From: Heliobacteriaceae bacterium
Lineage (GTDB): Bacteria; Bacillota; Desulfitobacteriia; Heliobacteriales; Heliobacteriaceae
NCBI GenBank assembly: GCA_028707535.1
Contig: JAQWAU010000017.1
Location: 1 to 35,847 of the forward strand
Direction: 5' to 3'
Length of the DNA: 35,847 nt
The first letter of the stretch is position 1, and each line of letters begins with the position of its first letter. Shown piece by piece: positions 35,449 through 35,847 of this stretch. Position numbers and translations under genes: made by a program. The notes beneath the pieces are model-generated. The model was not told the DNA's origin, ran no database searches, and saw only the letters and a program-made list of their open reading frames with translations.

Positions 35449-35484
35449 AACCCCCCCCTGGTTGGCTGTCAGATAATGGGATTG

Positions 35485-35576
35485 CTGTCATTCCGAACGT
35501 AGTGAAGAATCTTAAACGATCCGGATAAGATTCTTCGCTACGCTCTGAATGACATTCGCTACGCTCGGAATGACAG
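35485..35576. repeat. Palindromic intergenic repeat element (HSERSEE type)
   Basis: A 27-base left arm (35488-35514) is complementary to a right arm (35526-35552) with three mismatches, around a short AACGATCCGGA spacer. The outer half of the right arm, TTCGCTACGCTC.GAATGACA, is then repeated directly at 35555-35575. Elements of this sequence family occur between genes in many bacteria and often yield spurious ORFs reading 'HSERSEES'. It is probably a small non-autonomous or extragenic palindromic element. Confidence 0.75.
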
Positions 35577-35587
35577 TTGTTCGGAAG

Positions 35588-35613
35588 GTGACGGGAGATC
35601 CGTCCCCGTGACA
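35588..35613. repeat. Second copy of the GGAGATCCGTCCCC direct repeat
   Basis: GTGACGGGAGATCCGTCCCCGTGACA matches the unit at 35407-35432 with two substitutions and in the same orientation. The two copies bracket the palindromic element at 35485-35576. Confidence 0.65.
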
Positions 35614-35710
35614 CCCGGTTAAAAAATGCACCAGAATATGTATACCGGCGAAATCTTTGGGGAATATTGATTTGGGGAAGATAATTCTTCCTGAGGACCG
35701 ATCCTGGCGC

Positions 35711-35739
35711 TTGCGTCAAAATCGGCTCCTCCATATTAT
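35711..35739 (+). promoter_or_regulatory. Sigma-A promoter of groES
   Basis: TTGCGT (35711-35716), a 17-base spacer, then TATTAT (35734-35739). Transcription should start near 35746, placing the CIRCE operator just downstream. An imperfect dyad (GAGGA-CCGAT with ATCGG-C-TCCTC, 35693-35732) spans the -35 element. Confidence 0.65.
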
Positions 35740-35753
35740 ATTATTTGGGCATG

Positions 35754-35780
35754 TTAGCACTAGCCGCCGACGAGTGCTAA
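35754..35780 (+). promoter_or_regulatory. CIRCE operator (HrcA binding site)
   Basis: TTAGCACTA, nine bases, GAGTGCTAA: the 9-9-9 inverted repeat recognised by the heat-shock repressor HrcA, with one departure from consensus (last base of the left arm A instead of C). It lies between the promoter and the groES ribosome binding site, as expected for HrcA control. Confidence 0.95.
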
Positions 35781-35816
35781 CAACAAGAAACATATTCGGA
35801 GGAGGGTTAACCTAGG

Positions 35817-35847
35817 ATGAACATGAAGCCTTTGGCAGACCGGGTAA
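35817..35847 (+). CDS. groES: Co-chaperonin GroES, N-terminal fragment
   Basis: Only ten codons are in the window, reading MNMKPLADRV, which fits the conserved GroES start (MxxKPLxDRV). The ATG at 35817 follows GGAGGAGGG (35798-35806); the second ATG at 35823 is an alternative giving MKPLADRV. The upstream CIRCE operator confirms the identity. GroES caps the GroEL folding chamber; groEL would be expected immediately beyond the window. Confidence 0.92.
   Translation, partial: MNMKPLADRV

Larger units (their letters stand above)
35333..35693. other. Gene-free, repeat-rich intergenic region
   Basis: No gene is supported here. A long minus-strand frame exists only because it reads through repeats (giving the tell-tale HSERSEE text) and then antisense through the chemotaxis gene. 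The region holds two near-identical copies of a GGAGATCCGTCCCC repeat, a degenerate third, and a palindromic element between them, listed separately. Confidence 0.7.

Noticed and set aside
35099-35734. A 211-residue open frame on the minus strand
   Set aside because: It reads through extragenic repeats (giving HSERSEE-type text) and then antisense through the chemotaxis gene; no ribosome site or family similarity.

Overview
The window reads as a chromosomal segment of an anaerobic clostridial-type Firmicute (Bacillota), moderately GC-rich and with heavy use of CGG arginine codons. The evidence is gene order (a complete S10-spc-alpha ribosomal operon running on into ecfA1-ecfA2-ecfT-truA-rplM-rpsI), zinc-binding forms of S14, S4, L24, L36 and Adk, strong GGAGG Shine-Dalgarno sites with frequent GTG/TTG starts, sigma-A type promoters, a CIRCE operator before groES, a dihydropteroate synthase with the long N-terminal domain I associate with Moorella/Desulfotomaculum relatives, and a formate-tetrahydrofolate ligase of the Syntrophobacter/Pelotomaculum-like branch. 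I cannot name the genus from sequence alone.

Layout. 1-820: the end of a hotdog thioesterase and a small HD-domain protein. 823-2633: fhs on the minus strand with its own terminator, convergent with the HD gene and divergent from the next block. 2851-12995: a collinear cofactor block on the plus strand: folate (folP, folB, folK), pantothenate (panC, panD), NAD (nadA, nadB, nadC), biotin attachment and regulation (birA), CoA (coaX), then the tRNA-modifying dusB. 13061-31539: a sigma-A type promoter and structured leader, then the r-protein superoperon rpsJ to rplQ with secY, adk, map, a KOW protein, infA and rpoA, followed by the ECF transporter energising module. 31536-33333: truA, then a separate promoter and L13-type leader for rplM-rpsI, closed by a terminator. 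33334-35332: a gene-free leader with a strong terminator-like hairpin and a methyl-accepting chemotaxis protein. 35333-35847: a cluster of intergenic repeats, then the promoter, CIRCE and first codons of groES.

The genes are mostly housekeeping. The folate block and fhs together serve one-carbon metabolism; panC, panD and coaX serve CoA; nadABC make NAD de novo from aspartate; birA ties biotin supply to carboxylases; EcfA1A2T powers vitamin uptake through S-components that are not present here. No CRISPR, defence, prophage, insertion sequence or secondary-metabolite system is visible. The items most worth a second look are non-coding: a possible switch-like S10 leader, a promoter plus hairpin inside the nad cluster, a hairpin abutting the rplE ribosome binding site, the hairpin ahead of the chemotaxis gene, and the nested repeats before groES.
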